The notes: generated from the letters alone by a model not told the origin. Numbered from the stretch's first letter, positions 32,432 through 41,864 are shown. The stretch is DNA of 64,000 nucleotides from Myxococcales bacterium 68-20 (GCA_001899635.1 MKVQ01000017.1:1-64000); one strand, 5' to 3'. Numbers and translations are program-made.

Positions 32432-35400
32432 ATTTGATCCGCCTCGCGCTGCGAAAGCCCATCACCGTCCTCGTCATCGTCGCGAGCCTCTTCTTCTTCG
32501 GCGCGCGCTCGGCCCAGTCGGTGAAGGTCGACATCTTCCCGGCGCTCGACCTGCCGGTCATCTACATCTCCCATCCCTTCAGCGGGTACACGCCCGAGCA
32601 GATGGAGGCGTACTTCGGGAAGAACTACGTCAACATCCTGCTCTTCGTGAACGGCATCAAGGCGATCGAGACCAAGAACATCCAGGGTCTCACCTTGATG
32701 AAGATCTCGTTCTACGAGGGCACCAACATGGCGCAGGCGGCCGCCGAGCTCAGCGCCTTCTCGAACCGCATCCAGGCCGCCTTTCCACCGGGCTCGCAGC
32801 CACCGTTCATCATCCGCTTCGACGCATCGACGCTCCCGGTGGGTCAGCTCGTCATCAGCAGTCCGACGCGCTCGAACAACGAGCTCCAGGACATGGCGAA
32901 CGTCTACGTCCGCTCGTCGTTCACCTCGATCCCCGGCCTGGTCTCGCCGCCGCCGTTCGGCGGCAACGCGCGGACGATCGAGGTCCGAGTCGACCCCCGA
33001 GCGCTCCGCTCGCACAACCTCAGTCCCGATCAGGTCGTCGAGGCGATCCGTCTGAACAACCAGACGGCGCCGTCGGGCAACGTGAGGATCGGGGACATCA
33101 ACTACCTCGCGCGCTCCAACGCCACGATCCCCACGGTGAAGGAGTTCGAGTCCATCCCGCTCTTCAAGGGAGACGTCCACAACGTCTACCTGCGGGACAT
33201 CGCGACCGTGCGCGACGGGGCCGACGTGACGAGCGGCTACGCGCTCGTGAACGGGAAGCGCTCCGTCTACATGCAGATCACGAAATCGGCCGACGCCTCG
33301 ACCTGGGAGGTGGTCCAGCGCTTGAAAGCCGCGCTGCCGCGATTCCAGAGCTCGCTGCCCGAGGACGTGACGCTCTCCTACGAGTTCGACCAGTCGACCT
33401 ATGTGATCAACGCCGTCGAGAGCCTGCTGAGCGAGGGCGCGATCGGCGCGCTCCTCACCGGCCTGATGGTCCTCCTCTTCCTCGGCGACCCACGCGGAGC
33501 CGCGATCGTCGTCATGACGATCCCGACGTCGATCATCTCCTCGGTGCTGTTCCTCCAGCTCTTCGGGCAGACGATCAACATCATGACGCTGAGCGGGCTC
33601 GCGCTGGCAATCGGCATCCTGGTCGACGAGTCCACCGTCACGATCGAGAACATCCACCAGCACCTGGCGATGGGCAAACCGAAGTCCGTCGCGATATGGG
33701 AGGCGTGTCAGGAGATCGCCTTCCCCAAGCTGCTCATCTTGTTCTGCATCATGGCCGTGTTCGCGCCGGCCCTCTCGATGTCGGGCATCCCGGGCTCGCT
33801 CTTCCGCCCGCTGGCGCTCGCGATCGGCTTCGCGATGATCACGTCGTACCTCCTCTCGCAGACGTTCGTCCCGGTGATGGCGAACTGGCTGATGAAGGGC
33901 GGCCACGCGCACCACGCGCCGACCAAGCCCGGCCGCTTCGACCGGTTCCGCGCTCACTTCCTCGTGGTGCTCGACACTCTGCTCGCGCGGCGCCGCGCGC
34001 TCGTCCTCGTCTACGCCCTCGTCGCGTGCCTCGGCGCCGGCGCGCTCGTGAGCCACATCGGCCGCGACGTGCTCCCGAAGACCGAGGCCAGCCAGTTCCA
34101 GGTGCGCCTGCGCGCCCCCGAGGGCACCCGGATCGAGGAGACGGAGAAGAAGGTCCTCGCCACCCTGCACCTGGTCGAGGAGATGGTCGGCAAGGAGAAC
34201 GTCGCGGTCTCGTCGGCGTACGTGGGCCTTCACCCGTCGCTCTACTCGATCAGCCCGATCTACCTCTTCATGGGCGGCCCTCAAGAGGCCGTCCTCCAGG
34301 TGCAATTCGGCAAAGGGCACCACGGGAAGATCGACGCGTTCAAGGACGCATTCCGCGCGCGGATGAAGACCGAGCTGCCCGACTTGGCGGTGTCCTTCGA
34401 GCCTGTCGAGCTCACCGAGAAGATCCTGAGCCAAGGCGCGGCGACGCCGATCGAGGTCCGGATCGTCGGCCGGAAGAAGGACGTCAACGAGGACTTCGCC
34501 AAGAAGGTCATGGCCTCGCTGAGCGAGCTCGACTTCTTGCGCGATCTGCAGCTCGCGCAGTCGACGCAGTACCCGACGATCGACATCAACGTCGATCGCA
34601 CTCGCGCGGCCCAGCTCGGCGTCGACCTCTCCGACGTCACGCGTTCGCTCATCGCATCGACCTCGTCGTCGCGATACACCGACAAGAACACCTGGATCGA
34701 TCGAATCAACGGGCTCAGCTACAACGTGCAGGTCGAGGTGCCCGAAAGCCAGATGTCGAGCCTCGAGAGCGTGAACGAGATCTCGGTCCGTCGCGACGCG
34801 CTCCGCCCGGTGCTCGGCGACGTGGCGAAGATCACGACGGGGACGACCTACGGCCAGACCGACAACCTCGGCGCGATGCCGATGCTCACGATCACCGCGA
34901 ACGTGCACGGGCTCGATCTCGGGTCGGCAAGCGCACAGGTCGGCGCCGCGATCCGCGCGCTCGGGCCGCCGCCGCGCGGGCTCACGGTCGAGGTCAAGGG
35001 TCTGACCGAGACGCTCGAGGGGACGCTCGAGGGCTTGCAGTCGGGGCTCCTCATCGCCCTCGTCGTCATCTTCCTCATGCTCGCGGCGAACTTCCAGTCG
35101 TTCAAGCTGTCGCTCGCGGTGCTGACGACCGCGCCGGCGGTCCTCGTCGGCTCGCTGACGCTTCTCTTGCTCTGCGGCTCCACGCTCAATCTCCAGTCGT
35201 ACATGGGCATCATCATGTCGGTCGGCGTCTCGATCGCGAACGCGGTCCTGCTGATCACCAACGCCGAGGAGATCCGGCAGAAGACCGGCGACGCGCTCAC
35301 GGCCGCGCGGGAGGCAGCATCGCTTCGCATCCGCCCGATCGTGATGACGAGCCTCGCGATGATCGTCGGGATGATCCCGATGGCCGTCGGGCACGGAGAA

Positions 35401-35598
35401 GGCGGCGACCAGGTCTCGCCGCTCGGGCGCGCCGTCATCGGAGGACTCTTCGCGTCGACCTTCGCGACGCTCCTCGTCCTGCCGCTCGCCTTCGCATGGG
35501 TGCAAGGTCGGTCGTCGACGGTCTCCGTCTCGCTCGACCCCAACGATCCGGAGAGCAAGTACTTCGCCGGCCCGGTCCGGCACGGAGCAGCGGAATGA
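32428..35598 (+). CDS. RND-type efflux permease
   Basis: A 1056-residue inner-membrane pump of normal RND length with twelve predicted membrane segments and two large periplasmic loops. TM1 is LRKPITVLVIVASLFFFGAR. The proton-relay region of TM4 reads LAIGILVDESTVTIENI: the first Asp of the usual Asp-Asp pair is kept and the second is Glu. In TM10 the sequence GVSIANAVLLITNA has Ala where AcrB has its relay Lys, as in several non-AcrB RND groups. Substrate (drug, metal or lipid) cannot be deduced. It overlaps the TolC gene upstream and the adaptor gene downstream by four nt each. Order channel-permease-adaptor is less common than adaptor-first. Confidence 0.93.
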   Translation: MNLIRLALRKPITVLVIVASLFFFGARSAQSVKVDIFPALDLPVIYISHPFSGYTPEQMEAYFGKNYVNILLFVNGIKAIETKNIQGLTLMKISFYEGTNMAQAAAELSAFSNRIQAAFPPGSQPPFIIRFDASTLPVGQLVISSPTRSNNELQDMANVYVRSSFTSIPGLVSPPPFGGNARTIEVRVDPRALRSHNLSPDQVVEAIRLNNQTAPSGNVRIGDINYLARSNATIPTVKEFESIPLFKGDVHNVYLRDIATVRDGADVTSGYALVNGKRSVYMQITKSADASTWEVVQRLKAALPRFQSSLPEDVTLSYEFDQSTYVINAVESLLSEGAIGALLTGLMVLLFLGDPRGAAIVVMTIPTSIISSVLFLQLFGQTINIMTLSGLALAIGILVDESTVTIENIHQHLAMGKPKSVAIWEACQEIAFPKLLILFCIMAVFAPALSMSGIPGSLFRPLALAIGFAMITSYLLSQTFVPVMANWLMKGGHAHHAPTKPGRFDRFRAHFLVVLDTLLARRRALVLVYALVACLGAGALVSHIGRDVLPKTEASQFQVRLRAPEGTRIEETEKKVLATLHLVEEMVGKENVAVSSAYVGLHPSLYSISPIYLFMGGPQEAVLQVQFGKGHHGKIDAFKDAFRARMKTELPDLAVSFEPVELTEKILSQGAATPIEVRIVGRKKDVNEDFAKKVMASLSELDFLRDLQLAQSTQYPTIDINVDRTRAAQLGVDLSDVTRSLIASTSSSRYTDKNTWIDRINGLSYNVQVEVPESQMSSLESVNEISVRRDALRPVLGDVAKITTGTTYGQTDNLGAMPMLTITANVHGLDLGSASAQVGAAIRALGPPPRGLTVEVKGLTETLEGTLEGLQSGLLIALVVIFLMLAANFQSFKLSLAVLTTAPAVLVGSLTLLLLCGSTLNLQSYMGIIMSVGVSIANAVLLITNAEEIRQKTGDALTAAREAASLRIRPIVMTSLAMIVGMIPMAVGHGEGGDQVSPLGRAVIGGLFASTFATLLVLPLAFAWVQGRSSTVSVSLDPNDPESKYFAGPVRHGAAE

Positions 35599-36740
35599 AG
35601 AACGGTTGGAACCTCGTGCGCGGGCCTTTCGCGCGAGCCACCACGGCGAGCGTCCTCGTGGGCTCTCTGCTCCTCGTCGCCGGGTGCAAGCCCGCCGGCG
35701 GCGCGGAGCGCGAACAGAAAGCGGCGGCGACTACGACGGAGACGCCCATCATCGCGCTCGGCGAGGAGAGGCTCGACACGTCGCTCCGCCTCCCGGGCGA
35801 GCTCGTCTCGTTCGAGCGCGTGGACCTCTACGCCAAGGTGAGCAGCTTCGTGAAGCGCGTGCACGTCGACGTCGGGAGCGAAGTCACGCAGGGGCAGCTC
35901 CTCGCGAGCCTCGAGGCGCCCGAGCTCGGCTCCCAGGTCGCCGAGGCCGAGTCGAGGCTCAAGGCACAGGAGGCGGTCTACATCGCCGCGAAGGCGAGCC
36001 ACGACCGCCTCGCCGAGACGAGCAAGACGCCGGGCACGATCTCGGAGAACGATCTCGAACAGGAGGCGGCGAAGACGAGCGCCGAGCTCGCACGGCTCGA
36101 CGCAGCGAAGGCGGCCAAGCTGGCAGTGGCTGCACAGAGCGGCTACCTCGAGATGCGCGCACCGTTCACCGCGGTCGTCACCGCGCGCAACGTGAGCCCG
36201 GGCGCCTACGTCGGTCCCGCCGGCCGCGGGTCGGAGGCGCCCCTCTTCACGCTCCAAGAGCAGGACCGGCTCCGCCTCGTGGTCTCGGTGCCGGAGGCTC
36301 GCGCCGCCGACCTCGCGGTGGGACAAGAGGTCTCCTTCACCGTGCGCTCACGCCCCGGCGAGCGCTTCGTCGCCAAGGTATCGCGCGTCGCCGGCGCGAT
36401 CGACAGCCGGCTCCGCGCAATGCGCGTCGAGATGAACGTCGAGAACTCCGGCAAGCGCCTGCTCCCCGGAGCGGTCGCGGAGGTGACCCTCCCGCTCACG
36501 GCGGCCAGCGCGCGTTACGTGATCCCGAAGGCCGCGCTCGTCGACTCCACCACCGGGACGTTCGTCGTTCGGGTCGAGGGTCAGAAGGCGAAATGGGTCC
36601 GCGTCGAGGTCGGGCAAGAGCACGACGGCAAGGTCGAGGTCTTCGGCGACCTCCGCCTTGGTGATCTGTTGGCCGCGCGGGCGAACGAGGAGCTCCGCGA
36701 CGGCGCAACCATCACGGCCACCACCATGGTGAAGCCGTGA
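35595..36740 (+). CDS. Periplasmic adaptor (membrane fusion) lipoprotein of the RND pump
   Basis: A 381-residue predicted lipoprotein (LLLVAGC, Cys31) of the RND adaptor family. It shows the split lipoyl domain (SSFVKRVHVDVGSEVTQGQLLASLEAPELG and MRAPFTAVVTARNVSPGAYV), a short helical hairpin between them, then beta-barrel (FTVRSRPGERFVAKVSRV) and membrane-proximal parts (VIPKAALVDSTTGTFVVRV). The hairpin is short compared with AcrA. It connects the TolC-like channel with the RND permease. The start ATG overlaps the permease stop (35595-35598). It is the last gene of the operon, convergent with the LysR gene at 36765. Confidence 0.92.
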   Translation: MKNGWNLVRGPFARATTASVLVGSLLLVAGCKPAGGAEREQKAAATTTETPIIALGEERLDTSLRLPGELVSFERVDLYAKVSSFVKRVHVDVGSEVTQGQLLASLEAPELGSQVAEAESRLKAQEAVYIAAKASHDRLAETSKTPGTISENDLEQEAAKTSAELARLDAAKAAKLAVAAQSGYLEMRAPFTAVVTARNVSPGAYVGPAGRGSEAPLFTLQEQDRLRLVVSVPEARAADLAVGQEVSFTVRSRPGERFVAKVSRVAGAIDSRLRAMRVEMNVENSGKRLLPGAVAEVTLPLTAASARYVIPKAALVDSTTGTFVVRVEGQKAKWVRVEVGQEHDGKVEVFGDLRLGDLLAARANEELRDGATITATTMVKP

Positions 36741-36764
36741 CGTGAGGAGCGCGACGCCGAACGG

Positions 36765-37718
36765 TCAGTGACCGATCGGACCGGACGCGCCGAGCGTCCG
36801 CGGCTTCACCGGGGGCGCCGCGAAATGCCCGGAGGGGAACGACGGCAGACGTTCGACGACGAGATCGACGAACGCGCGCACCCGCGCAGCGAGGTGACGG
36901 TGGCTCGGGTACACGAGGTGGAGCGTCGTCTCGCCGGCGGACCAATCATCGAGGACACGAATCAGCCGTCCGCTCTCGATGTCGTTCACGCAGAGGAACG
37001 CCGGGAGCGTCGCGTAGCCGAGGCCCGCGAGCGTGGCGCGGTAGACGAGCTCGAAGGACGTTACCGCGTAGCGCGCGTTGACGACGACCGGCTGCGCCTC
37101 TCCCTCACGCTCGAAGGTCCATGTCATGCTGCGCGTGGGCCCGTTCACGAGGCACGCATGTTCGGCGAGGTCGAGCGGTCGTCCGGGACGGCCGTGCTTC
37201 TCGACATACGCCGGCGACGCGACGCAGACGCGCCCGCCGATGCCGAGCTTGCGCGCGACGAGCTGCGCGTCGATCGGGCCGACGACGTGGATGGCGACGT
37301 CGAGCGCCTCCTCCACGATTTCGAACGGGCGATCGGCGACGACGAGCTCGACCTGCGCTTCCGGGTACCGGCTCAGGTACGTCGCGACGACGTCGGAGAG
37401 GAACGATTGCGCGAAGAGGAGAGGACAGCCGATCCGTAGGACGCCGCGCGGTGTCTTGTGGGCGGCGGTGACGGCAGCTTCCGCTTCTTCGAGCTCGTGG
37501 ACGATGCGGCCGACCTGGGCGAAGTACGCCGCGCCCGACGCCGTGAGGCGGAGACTCCGGGTCGTCCGCTCGAGGAGCCGGACGCCAAGGCGGGCCTCGA
37601 GTCGGGAGACCCGCTCGCTCACCGTCGACTTCGGCATCTGAAGCGTTCGGGCCGCCTTCGTAAAGCTCAGCGCTCGTGCCACGGCAGTAAACGCTGCGAT
37701 ATCATTGAGGTCTGCCAT
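36765..37718 (-). CDS. LysR-family regulator of the EmrAB-like operon
   Basis: A 317-residue LysR-type protein: HTH at residues 5-63 (FTAVARALSFTKAARTLQMP, RLGVRLLERTTRSLRLT) and an effector domain with GVLRIGCPLLFAQSFLSDVV, EEALDVAIHVVG and LAGLGYATLPAFL. Pattern places it near the CrgA/DmlR-like group. It is divergent from the HlyD-type adaptor gene at 37822 with a 103-bp shared gap, the classic LysR arrangement, so it probably controls that efflux operon. The ATG at 37718 gives the usual N-terminus (MADLNDIAAF); the frame extends upstream without a better start. Confidence 0.9.
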   Translation of the reverse strand: MADLNDIAAFTAVARALSFTKAARTLQMPKSTVSERVSRLEARLGVRLLERTTRSLRLTASGAAYFAQVGRIVHELEEAEAAVTAAHKTPRGVLRIGCPLLFAQSFLSDVVATYLSRYPEAQVELVVADRPFEIVEEALDVAIHVVGPIDAQLVARKLGIGGRVCVASPAYVEKHGRPGRPLDLAEHACLVNGPTRSMTWTFEREGEAQPVVVNARYAVTSFELVYRATLAGLGYATLPAFLCVNDIESGRLIRVLDDWSAGETTLHLVYPSHRHLAARVRAFVDLVVERLPSFPSGHFAAPPVKPRTLGASGPIGH

Positions 37719-37821
37719 GACGATTCGGTCGGTTGCCGGCGGGTGATTGTTCGGCTGGGCGTACAGACTATCCAAGAACGGCCAACTGTTCACCCTGCCG
37801 AACGCGGCATCGGATGGGGCA
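37719..37821. promoter_or_regulatory. Divergent control region between LysR and EmrA-like genes
   Basis: The 103-bp gap holds TTCGGC (37750-37755) facing GCCGAA (37797-37802), arms 41 bp apart. This is a possible LysR site, and the promoters of both genes must be here. No certain -10/-35 boxes. Confidence 0.35.
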
Positions 37822-39060
37822 ATGAGCGAAGCCGTCGTGATGCGAAGTGGATCGAGAGTCTCGGAGCCCGATGCCGCGGCCTCGCCGACGCCGGCGAAAC
37901 GTCCGAGGGCGAAACAGGTCCTCGGAGGTCTCGTCGTCGCGGGCCTCGTGGTCGGCGGAGCGGTCTGGACGCTCGGCCGCGGGAAAGAGTCCACCGACGA
38001 CGCATTCGTCGAGGCGCACGTCGCGAGCGTCGCTGCGCGGATCCAGGGCCAGGTGATCAAGGTCAACGTGAAGGACAACCAGCTCGTCGAGGTCGGAGAT
38101 GTCCTCGTCGAGATCGACGATCGCGACGCGAAGGTCCGTCTCGTCACCACGGAGGCCGATCTCCTGTCGGCGAAGGCGAGCCTCTCCGCCATCGAGACGC
38201 AGCTCACGCTGACGGAGAAGAACGTCGACGCGAACCTCCGTCAGGCGAAGGGCGGCGTCGTCCAGGCGTCGGCGCTCGCCGGCTCGTCACGCGCGACGAT
38301 CGATCAGGCGAAAGCCGACGTCGACGCCGCGGAGTCACGACGGGCGCTCGCCGAGATCGAGCTCCAGCGCGCGACGAAGCTCCACGGCGACGGAGCGACC
38401 GCCCAGGCGGATCTCGACGCGAAGAAGGCGCTCTTCGATCAAGCCGTCGCCGCAGTCGCACAGGCGAAGGCGCGCGAGCAGAACGCGCTCGTCGGGATCA
38501 CGAACGCCGCGGGCAACATCGAGACCGCCCAGGGCCGCCTCGTTGCTGCGCAAGCCGGTCCCGAGCAGGTCGAAGCGGCCCGCGCCGCGGTCGCCGTCGC
38601 GAAGGCTCGCGTCGCACAAGCCGAGGCGGCGGTCGATCAAGCCAAGCTGAACCTCTCGTACACGCAGGTCAAAGCGCAGGTCCGCGGCGTCGTCTCCCGC
38701 CGAAGCGTCGAGGTCGGCCAGATGGCCGATCCGTCACGTCCGCTCATGGCGCTCACCGCGCTGGACGACGTCTGGATCGTTGCAAATTACAAAGAAGACC
38801 AGATCGCCGAGATCAAGCCGGGGCAGCCCGTCACGATCAAGGTCGATGCCTTTCACGGTCGCGTGCTGAACGGTCACGTCGACTCTCTCTCGGGCGGCTC
38901 GGGAGCGCGCTTCTCGCTCCTCCCGCCGGACAACGCGTCCGGCAACTTCACGAAGGTCGTCCAGCGTATTCCCGTCCTCATTCGTTTCGACGACAAGGTC
39001 GACGACCTCACACTGCGACCGGGCATGAGCACGTACGTGACCGTGAAGACGGCGCACTGA
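37822..39060 (+). CDS. HlyD/EmrA-type membrane fusion protein
   Basis: A 412-residue adaptor with a short cytoplasmic N-terminus, one transmembrane anchor at residues 33-52 (VLGGLVVAGLVVGGAVWTLG), and the EmrA signature STDDAFVEAHVASVAARIQG directly after it. A long coiled coil follows (residues 110-260, with many Ala/Gln/Lys), then the second lipoyl half (LNLSYTQVKAQVRGVVSRRS) and a beta barrel (VTIKVDAFHGRVLNGHVDSL). It would connect the MFS pump to an outer-membrane channel. The ATG at 37822 follows GGGG closely. The MFS gene starts 55 bp downstream. Divergent from a LysR gene. Confidence 0.9.
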   Translation: MSEAVVMRSGSRVSEPDAAASPTPAKRPRAKQVLGGLVVAGLVVGGAVWTLGRGKESTDDAFVEAHVASVAARIQGQVIKVNVKDNQLVEVGDVLVEIDDRDAKVRLVTTEADLLSAKASLSAIETQLTLTEKNVDANLRQAKGGVVQASALAGSSRATIDQAKADVDAAESRRALAEIELQRATKLHGDGATAQADLDAKKALFDQAVAAVAQAKAREQNALVGITNAAGNIETAQGRLVAAQAGPEQVEAARAAVAVAKARVAQAEAAVDQAKLNLSYTQVKAQVRGVVSRRSVEVGQMADPSRPLMALTALDDVWIVANYKEDQIAEIKPGQPVTIKVDAFHGRVLNGHVDSLSGGSGARFSLLPPDNASGNFTKVVQRIPVLIRFDDKVDDLTLRPGMSTYVTVKTAH

Positions 39061-39115
39061 GCCTCGCTGTATCGAGCGCTCGAACACGAGCGCTTTGCTC
39101 GCTGGAGAGTTCGTC

Positions 39116-40666
39116 ATGCAAGGTCAAGGCGTCATCACCGGTAACAAGGCGGGGATCACGTTCGTCGTCATGTGCGCAGCGCTCATGGCGCTCGTCGACA
39201 TCACGATCGTCAACGTCGCGCTGAACGACATCCGCGCGAGCTTCGGTACACCGATCGACCAGATCGGCTGGGTCTCGACCGGCTACATGATGGCGAACAT
39301 CGTCGTCATCCCGATGACGGGCTGGTTCCAGCGGCGCTTCGGCTTTCGTCGCTATTTCGCCGGCTCGATCTTCCTCTTCACCGTCGCGAGCGCGCTCTGC
39401 GGTCTCGCGTGGAACCTGCCTTCACTCGTCGTCTTCCGCGCGATTCAAGGCCTCGGCGGCGGCGCGATCATCCCGACCGCGCAGACGATCCTCTTCGGGC
39501 GTTACCCGAAGGAGCAACACGGCATGGCCGGCGGCCTGTTCGGTCTCGGAGCGGTGACGGGTCCGCTCCTCGGTCCGACGATCGGCGGGTACCTCATCGA
39601 CTGGTCGAGCTGGCACTGGTGTTTCCTCGTCAACGTCCCGCTCGGCATCCTCTCCATCATCCTCGCGCTCCGTTTCATCGAGGAGCCCAACTTTTCGCCT
39701 TCCAAGCAGCCGGTCGATACGTTCGGGATCGTCCTCCTCGCGGTCGGCATGGCCTCGCTGCAGTACGTGCTCGAGGAGGGAAACCGCGAGAGCTGGTTCG
39801 AGAACAACCTCATCGCTGTCCTCGCGGGGGTCGCGGTCTGCGCGCTCGTCACCTTCGTCGTCCATCAGCTCGAGACCGAACATCCGATCGTCGATCTCCG
39901 GATCTTCAAGAACCGCACGTATGCGGCCGGGACCGGGATCAACCTGCTGATGGGCCTCGCGCTCTTCTCCGGCAACTTCCTCTTCGCGCTCTATTGCGGA
40001 TCGATCCTTCGCTACGCCGCGCTCGACATCGGCAAGGTGTTCCTCGTCTCCGGCGCCTTCCAGATCGTGCTCATGCCCCTCGTCGGGCGCTTCGGCGGAA
40101 AGTTCGACCAGCGTGTGCTCCTCGCATTCGGCATCGCCGGCGTCGCGTTCAGCCTCTGGATGAACGCCCACCTCACCGATCGCTCGGGCTTCGGCGATCT
40201 CGTCCAGTCGATGTTCGTGCGCTCGGTCTCGCTCGCGTTCGTCTTCATCCCGCTCAGCGTGATGGCGCTCTCGGACGTCCCTGCGGACAAGCGTGGCAAC
40301 GCGACCGGCCTCTTCAACCTCACGCGCGAGCTCGGCGGCTCGATCGGCACCGCGTGGATGGGCCTCCTCGTCGATCGCGGCACGAAGATCCACATGTCGT
40401 ATCTCTCCGAGTCGGTCACGCCCTACGCGCCGCTCGCGCAGGAGCAGTACGCCGCGATCAAGGGCTCGATCGCGATGCAAGCGCCGGGCGGACCCGATCT
40501 CGTCCCGGAGACCATCCTCGCGCTGAAGGTCCGGATCCAGGCGATGACGCTCGCCTTCCAGGACGGCTTCATCAAGGCGACGGCGGTCTTCCTCCTCGCC
40601 CTTCTCCTCGTCCTCGCCCTCAAGAAGGCGAACCCCGCCGCCGGCGGCGCCCCCGGAGCGCACTGA
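39116..40666 (+). CDS. EmrB/QacA (DHA2) family MFS drug exporter
   Basis: A 516-residue inner-membrane transporter with about fourteen hydrophobic segments, as expected for DHA2. Family marks are DITIVNVALNDI in TM1, WVSTGYMMANIVVIPMTGW, RAIQGLGGGAIIPTAQT (motif C region) and GLFGLGAVTGPLLGPTIGGYL with LIDWSSWHWCFLVNVPLG. It probably exports drug-like compounds by proton antiport with the adjacent EmrA-like adaptor. The ATG at 39116 is preferred over the TTG at 39095 because GGAGAG lies seven nt before it. No TolC gene of its own follows; the one at 31037 might serve both pumps. Confidence 0.92.
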   Translation: MQGQGVITGNKAGITFVVMCAALMALVDITIVNVALNDIRASFGTPIDQIGWVSTGYMMANIVVIPMTGWFQRRFGFRRYFAGSIFLFTVASALCGLAWNLPSLVVFRAIQGLGGGAIIPTAQTILFGRYPKEQHGMAGGLFGLGAVTGPLLGPTIGGYLIDWSSWHWCFLVNVPLGILSIILALRFIEEPNFSPSKQPVDTFGIVLLAVGMASLQYVLEEGNRESWFENNLIAVLAGVAVCALVTFVVHQLETEHPIVDLRIFKNRTYAAGTGINLLMGLALFSGNFLFALYCGSILRYAALDIGKVFLVSGAFQIVLMPLVGRFGGKFDQRVLLAFGIAGVAFSLWMNAHLTDRSGFGDLVQSMFVRSVSLAFVFIPLSVMALSDVPADKRGNATGLFNLTRELGGSIGTAWMGLLVDRGTKIHMSYLSESVTPYAPLAQEQYAAIKGSIAMQAPGGPDLVPETILALKVRIQAMTLAFQDGFIKATAVFLLALLLVLALKKANPAAGGAPGAH

Positions 40667-40722
40667 CGGGCCCCGGGGATCGATCCGACGCTCGTTCATG
40701 CGACGACGACCAACGGAGTACG

Positions 40723-40748
40723 CTCGCCAGACCGCCTCGTCTGGAGCG
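40723..40748. terminator. Short hairpin between convergent genes
   Basis: CCAGAC (40727-40732) pairs with GTCTGG (40739-40744), with CGCT/AGCG able to extend the stem. It lies between the ends of the MFS gene and the nucleotidyltransferase gene. Confidence 0.35.
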
Positions 40749-40760
40749 CGAGCTCGAGAT

Positions 40761-41225
40761 TCAGCCCTTGAGCGCGCGGATGTAGCCGAGGTCGACCAGA
40801 TCCTTGGGCCGCCCCGCTGCCCGCTTCGCCCGCTCGAGGCCCTCGAGCGTCAGCGCAAGCATCCGCACCCCGTCGACTTCGATCTCGCTCGAGGCAGCGT
40901 CGACGTGGTCGAACGTGCCGAGCCCTGGTACCTCGCCGAAGAGGTCGAGCGGGCCGAGGTCGGTGTCGAGCGTGAAGTTCAAGCCGCTCCTCAGCGACGC
41001 CTCGTCGAGAACGAAGGGAAGACCAGGGGGTACACCTCGAAGCCGCGGATGAATGGGCCCAAGCGCGGAGGCGAGCCTGCTCAGGTTCTCGCGATCTCTT
41101 GCGTAGGCAATGTCCAGGTCTTCGGTCGCGCGCTGGACGCCGCGTGCGATCAGCGCGATCCCGCCGATCACCGAGAAGCGCACCTGATGCTCCGCGAGGC
41201 GGACGAGAAGGTCCCTCAGCTTCAT
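40761..41225 (-). CDS. Nucleotidyltransferase (AbiEii/DUF6036-like), toxin-antitoxin partner
   Basis: A 154-residue protein with the minimal nucleotidyltransferase signature VIGGIALIARG (residues 19-29) and RATEDLDIAYA (32-42), then LDEASLRSGLNFTLDTDLGPLDLF carrying the third acidic residue. This is the short AbiEii/DUF6036 type. Family knowledge: such proteins modify RNA or a partner by transferring nucleotides and occur in phage-defence or toxin-antitoxin pairs. Its ATG overlaps the stop of the 55-residue upstream gene (ATGA at 41222-41225). The C-terminal LEGLERAKRAAGRPKDLVDL helix is typical. Confidence 0.8.
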   Translation of the reverse strand: MKLRDLLVRLAEHQVRFSVIGGIALIARGVQRATEDLDIAYARDRENLSRLASALGPIHPRLRGVPPGLPFVLDEASLRSGLNFTLDTDLGPLDLFGEVPGLGTFDHVDAASSEIEVDGVRMLALTLEGLERAKRAAGRPKDLVDLGYIRALKG

Positions 41226-41389
41226 CGGCCTTCGTCTTTCCGCCTTCTCGCTTCTTCGGCAAAAGCCTGCATCTCTTCCAGCCAGATGAACCGCTCCACT
41301 ACGGTCTTGGCCACCGAACGTCGGAGCAGCTCTCGGTCGATGTCTCGAGCGAAGAGCTCAGCTAGCTCGTCGAAGCAGGTCTGCTCCAT
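41222..41389 (-). CDS. Small protein paired with the nucleotidyltransferase
   Basis: A 55-residue protein, mostly helical and charged: MEQTCFDELAELFARDIDRE, then LLRRSVAKTVVERFIWLEE and a basic tail. The pattern S-x-A-x-T-x(2)-ERxxWLEE is that of small proteins often encoded just before DUF6036-type nucleotidyltransferases. It is translationally coupled to that gene by a 4-nt overlap. It is probably the other half of a toxin-antitoxin or defence pair; which half is toxic cannot be told. Confidence 0.65.
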   Translation of the reverse strand: MEQTCFDELAELFARDIDRELLRRSVAKTVVERFIWLEEMQAFAEEARRRKDEGR

Positions 41390-41435
41390 GCGAGCTTGAT
41401 AGCACGCAGCCTCACCCCCCGCGACCCGCCCTCCG

Positions 41436-41640
41436 ATGCGGCTCTCTCGCGTGGGCCTCGCTCTCGCGGACATCGACATCGCATCGCGCTCGGGGTCGGC
41501 CTCCTCCGACGCTCCGGTCGGGCACTACACGCTGACGACCAACACTGCGCTCGACACGCGCACCAAGCTTCGCTGGATGCGCGGCTACGCTCCCGGTGGC
41601 AGCTCGGGCTCGCAGACCTGTCGGCGGGCTCGTCGTCGCG
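41436..41640 (+). pseudogene. Possible DUF1566-type fragment
   Basis: In the 475-bp gap before the membrane protein gene, the plus strand reads APVGHYTLTTNTALDTRTKL followed by RWMRGYAPGG and a Cys. This resembles the start of secreted DUF1566-like domains (a strand, then D-T-x-T-x-L-x-W). The frame degenerates after about 70 codons and has no signal peptide. I regard it as a relic at best. The rest of the gap (41641-41864) shows no gene. Confidence 0.3.
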
Positions 41641-41864
41641 CTGACGCGCCACGCGACGGCTCGGCCCGCGCCGCCGTCGCGTGCAGTGTTCACGGGTGCG
41701 GCCTCCGCTTCTGACGGATCGACGAGCGCGCTCGGCATCCTTCTCGTTTCGCCTCGTCGAGCTCGGGGCTCGTGTGCCAACCTCGAGGCAGACGTGGGCC
41801 TCCGGCCTGCGTCGATTGCCGGTCGCGGAGGTGCATGTTACCTCCGAAAGAGCGGCTTTCAGCG

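Noticed and set aside
41412-41780. Minus-strand frame before the nucleotidyltransferase pair
   Set aside because: Arg/Ala-rich shadow composition, no start signal and no family.
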